Source: Nymphaea colorata
Taxonomy: Eukaryota > Streptophyta > Magnoliopsida > Nymphaeales > Nymphaeaceae
DNA: 64,000 bases
Assembly (NCBI RefSeq): GCF_008831285.2
Contig: NC_045139.1
Span: forward strand, 6,914,204 to 6,978,203
Direction of reading: 5' to 3'
In this document: positions 60,947-64,000 of the stretch, piece by piece
How the letters are laid out: the number at the start of each line of letters is the position of its first letter
Position numbering within the stretch: the stretch's first letter is position 1
Made by a program: the position numbers and the translations under genes
Notes under the pieces: generated by a model
The model's input: only the letters and a program-made list of their open reading frames with translations
What the model was told of the DNA's origin: nothing
Databases searched by the model: none

Positions 60947-62240
60947 TGTTGTTATGGCCGGTCCGAACGGAAGATGACTCGCTCCAACTACAAAAACCCT
61001 AAGATCACGCTACCCTCAACAAGGAAAAGGCTCTTCCGAGTTCTCCCTCTCTCTCTATATTTTCTTCCTGAATTTACTCTCCCCTGAAAACAATATCCCT
61101 CCCAAAACCAACTTCCCTCCTGTCTTTCCTCTTCTCAGAAGTTTGAAAACCCGTAAAAGGAAAACAAAGAAAAAAAACAAAAAAGTATCTCTTTCCACCT
61201 CAACCTGTTGAGTGATCTACCAATGAACCCTAAAAACCTGCAAAAAGCAAACGAGGGAAGAAAAACAGCAGAAGTCTCACATCTGCAATATTGCACGCAG
61301 TAACAAAAAAGTACCACAAAGTATCCGTCAACCATAACAAGAAAAGGACATGGAAGAAGCCTCAGTACTACTTACCAATCTTACGCGGAACAAAAGATTC
61401 AGGCCTTCAACTGTTACTAGTCTGAAGTCTCCTTCCTTCGGTGATGAAACCGGAGGAGAACACAGACCGAATACCGGTTTTTCTTTACTTTTTCATCTGT
61501 AATGGTGAAAACATAAAGACTCGCTGCAAGAACAACTGTTTTCTCCAAGAAATCCTCTCCTACTATGATGGAGGAAACAAGGCTGACAAGTCTTAAAGGA
61601 AATATATTAATACAACTTGATGAAAACAGAAGGACTTCTGCTACAAGATGAGAGACATGTCCGTGGTGCTGCACCAACCCTTTCTCTCTCCCTCCCTCAT
61701 TATATAGAGCCCGGGTACGGAGGTGTATGGAAGGTGATCTACCTCTATCACCAGAGGACGTACACAATACTAAAGATGGATAAAAGAATAAATAATACAA
61801 ACAAAAAATTTACCCCCTCCTCGTTAGAAGACAACATTTTTTTAACAAATCCTTCCCCTCTCTCTCTCTCTCTGCATCTTTTTTTTTTTTTTACTAAAGA
61901 CTCTCTCTTTCTAGTCTCTACCATGTGATGAAAGAGAAAAACCGCTAGTGCAAAACCGGCTCGGATTACAACACCCACCGCCAAGAAGCCACTTGAACTT
62001 GTTTTCCTCCTCCTCCTTTCACGTTCTCTCATTTATGAATAGTTTGAAAGACCACCACATTGAGGATAAGTTTCAGATCGGAGCATAAGGCGACCCTTTT
62101 CCTCCTCTCCTATGCTCTCCCTTCTCTTCCTCCCTCTCTCCAGTCTTGAATTGAGAGCCATTGAAAGAGACGAACGGAGCCATACGTAAGGAGTTGAATG
62201 GTGGCAGCGTCGGCGTGGGGACTTACCATTCACACCTCTC
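60947..62240 (-). promoter_or_regulatory. Long leader / proximal promoter region of ABI3, with possible upstream ORFs
   Basis: Reading on the minus strand there are GA/CT-rich tracts (near 61859-61875 and 61030-61060) and several upstream ATGs. One opens a 66-codon frame at 61335-61135 before the main start. ABI3-family genes are known for long leaders with upstream ORFs that lower translation. The transcription start cannot be located from sequence alone, so whether these lie in the mRNA is inference. Confidence 0.4.
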
Positions 62241-63640
62241 TCTTCCTTTCCCCTACCTCTTTAACCTCTGCACTCACCTTCCTTTTTCTATCTTTATCCT
62301 CCATGGCTGCCCAGAAAGCTTTGTCTCGATTCGCCCCCAAAACGGCGACAGGGGCTCGGTGAGAATGCAACGTGTCTTCCTGGCCACCCTATGTTGCCGT
62401 CCTTCCACGATATCACGATCAAATTTGTTCCTTTTTTATTGCGTTCCTCCATGATCAGGATCTCAGAGCTTGGAGCTGAGTATTGTCCTTATTAATAACT
62501 AATCTGGTTTGATCAGTTAAATCAATATAAGAGAGATTGTTCTCAGAATATTCTCTTCTCCACTAATAAATGGCATGTCCTTTCCTGGTTTGGCATGACA
62601 AATGGACTAAGATTCCTGAACTGCTTACCTTGGGCTTGGGGTTCGTCATAATTTAATTTCTCTTGCATCATGTTCACCGAGTGGGAGAGGAGAACATGTT
62701 TAGTTAGTTAAACAGAAGTGCTATACGTACTCAATTAGGACTTGAGACGAGAGTTTCAGGTTGACTACTTGAAGTTCATGTTATTAAAATCAGTTTTTTC
62801 AACAGAACAGTTATTTAACTTATTTTTAGGAAGACTCAAGAGATCCAATCGACATCTCGGGAATAGAAAGCATTAGTATATACAGAAAAGTTTGATCAAG
62901 TCTTAAAGAAAAAGAAAAGCTAATGGTCTCTAAGATTTTACTAGAAGCTAATTGATCTAGAAATGACCAATCACTTTTACATAGTTCAGAAAAGCAGCAA
63001 ATAAATGGACCGACTGCCGATTCAGGCGGAATCTGGACCGATCGATCTCTTTTAATTAGTTGAAAGATATTCAAATTTCGAACTTGGTCAGATCTTTGGG
63101 CATAAACTTCGTAAAAGTAACCAAATTATCTGCAGTCATGCATCACAGTAATCAAATGTTCACAGCGTAGCGTACTGAACCCACAGTAAAATAATACGTA
63201 GAGGTGGAAATAGTGAAAACTGGTAGACGAGAGGGATCCTAGTTTTATGAGACGGCCACCATGGCAGCTGCCCGGAAAATATGGCGACAGATGTCCATTG
63301 CTGCTCTAGGCTCGTAGTTTCGGTTCCCCAGATAACAAAGATGATGGCCTCCATTCTCGAGAATGGTCAACGTGTCTTTTAAAGAGCCCTAAGTCCTCGA
63401 GTGTTTGTGGACGGGGAGGATCAGATTGCCTGCCAATTTCTCTGCGACAAGTATGATCGGTAAGATTAGGAAGAAATGAATATTTTGTAGTAACTTAATA
63501 GTCAGATCATCATCAAATACAATAGCATGTTCTGTTAGATTATGCTTCAAGCATACCACATGTGCATTTTAAATATATGAGTGAATGTCTTTTAAGAGTA
63601 CTCTGAAATGCCACTGAAAGTAGACTAGATTTTGTTTGAA
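62241..63640. other. Upstream of ABI3; no gene seen
   Basis: Mixed-composition sequence with no recognisable coding region, RNA gene or bounded mobile element. It may contain distal ABI3 control sequences. Confidence 0.5.
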
Positions 63641-63649
63641 CAACAAACA

Positions 63650-64000
63650 GCCAAGTTGAGCCCAAGTTCAGTCAGTTTGAGTTTGCCTGAACTAATGAAA
63701 CTTCAAGTTCGACTCAGCTCGAGCTCGAGAATAGCTCAACGAAAGCAGCTCGAGCTAAACTTGGAAGTTACATGTCGACTCGAATAAGACTAGATAAACT
63801 CATTTGAATAGAATTTATATTCATTATTAAATCGAGCTTTACTCGATTAAAGCTCGGCAAACTCGTAAACTCGTTTGAATATATCGACTTGATTAACGCT
63901 CGACAAACTCGATTAAGGCTCGAGCTAGACTCGACAATTACATGTTAAACTCGAACTCAACTCGATTATTTGAATGAATCAACACATGAACTCAAGCTCG
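63650..64000. repeat. GCTCGA-rich dispersed repeat, cut by the window end
   Basis: Alternating CTCGAGCTCGAG and AACTCGATT motifs match the interior of the MITE at 22134-22570. The outer end lies beyond the window, so neither terminus nor target duplication can be checked. Confidence 0.6.

Overview
This is nuclear DNA of a flowering plant. The evidence is large exons interrupted by GT-AG introns, a leucine-rich-repeat receptor-kinase cluster, a complete ABI3/VP1-type seed transcription factor, a TPX2-family microtubule protein, Ty1/copia elements primed by initiator-Met tRNA, and many hAT-type miniature transposons and (AT)n/(GA)n microsatellites. I cannot fix the species. An early-diverging or magnoliid angiosperm is possible, but that is a weak impression.

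Layout. 1-3.9 kb: repeat-rich intergenic DNA. 3.9-44.5 kb: a tandem, same-strand (+) cluster of five FLS2/EFR/Xa21-like (subfamily XII) LRR receptor kinases, called A to E here, plus a sixth remnant. A (3886-8211), C (23067-27087) and E (40491-44540) look intact: about 28 LRRs, one transmembrane segment, a non-RD kinase, and one phase-1 intron at the same kinase codon. B (10891-19986) is a decayed pseudogene. It lacks its 5' end, carries a 156-bp LRR unit in triplicate, and is split by a 5.1-kb hAT-type insert with a perfect 8-bp target duplication. D (28557-38025) is open on both sides but is split by a 4.7-kb copia element lying antisense. A broken exon-2 fragment with a MITE inside lies at 39.4-39.9 kb.

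44.5-51.2 kb: intergenic DNA with a 257-bp hAT MITE, then a TPX2/WVD2-like gene (46672-49304, +) with a rare GC-AG intron. 51.2-56.6 kb: a very young copia element on the minus strand. 57-64 kb: the ABI3 orthologue on the minus strand (58248-60946, six coding exons, about 663 aa with B1, B2 and B3 domains) and its long leader and upstream region. The window ends in a GCTCGA-rich dispersed repeat.

How it fits together. The receptor kinases probably sense microbial or other extracellular ligands and signal through their non-RD kinases. The cluster shows how such families change: whole-gene tandem duplication, near-identical tracts between copies, gain and loss of LRR pairs at one fixed point (0, 1 or 3 copies), and disruption by transposons. 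ABI3 and the TPX2-family gene are ordinary single-copy neighbours with no visible functional link to the cluster.
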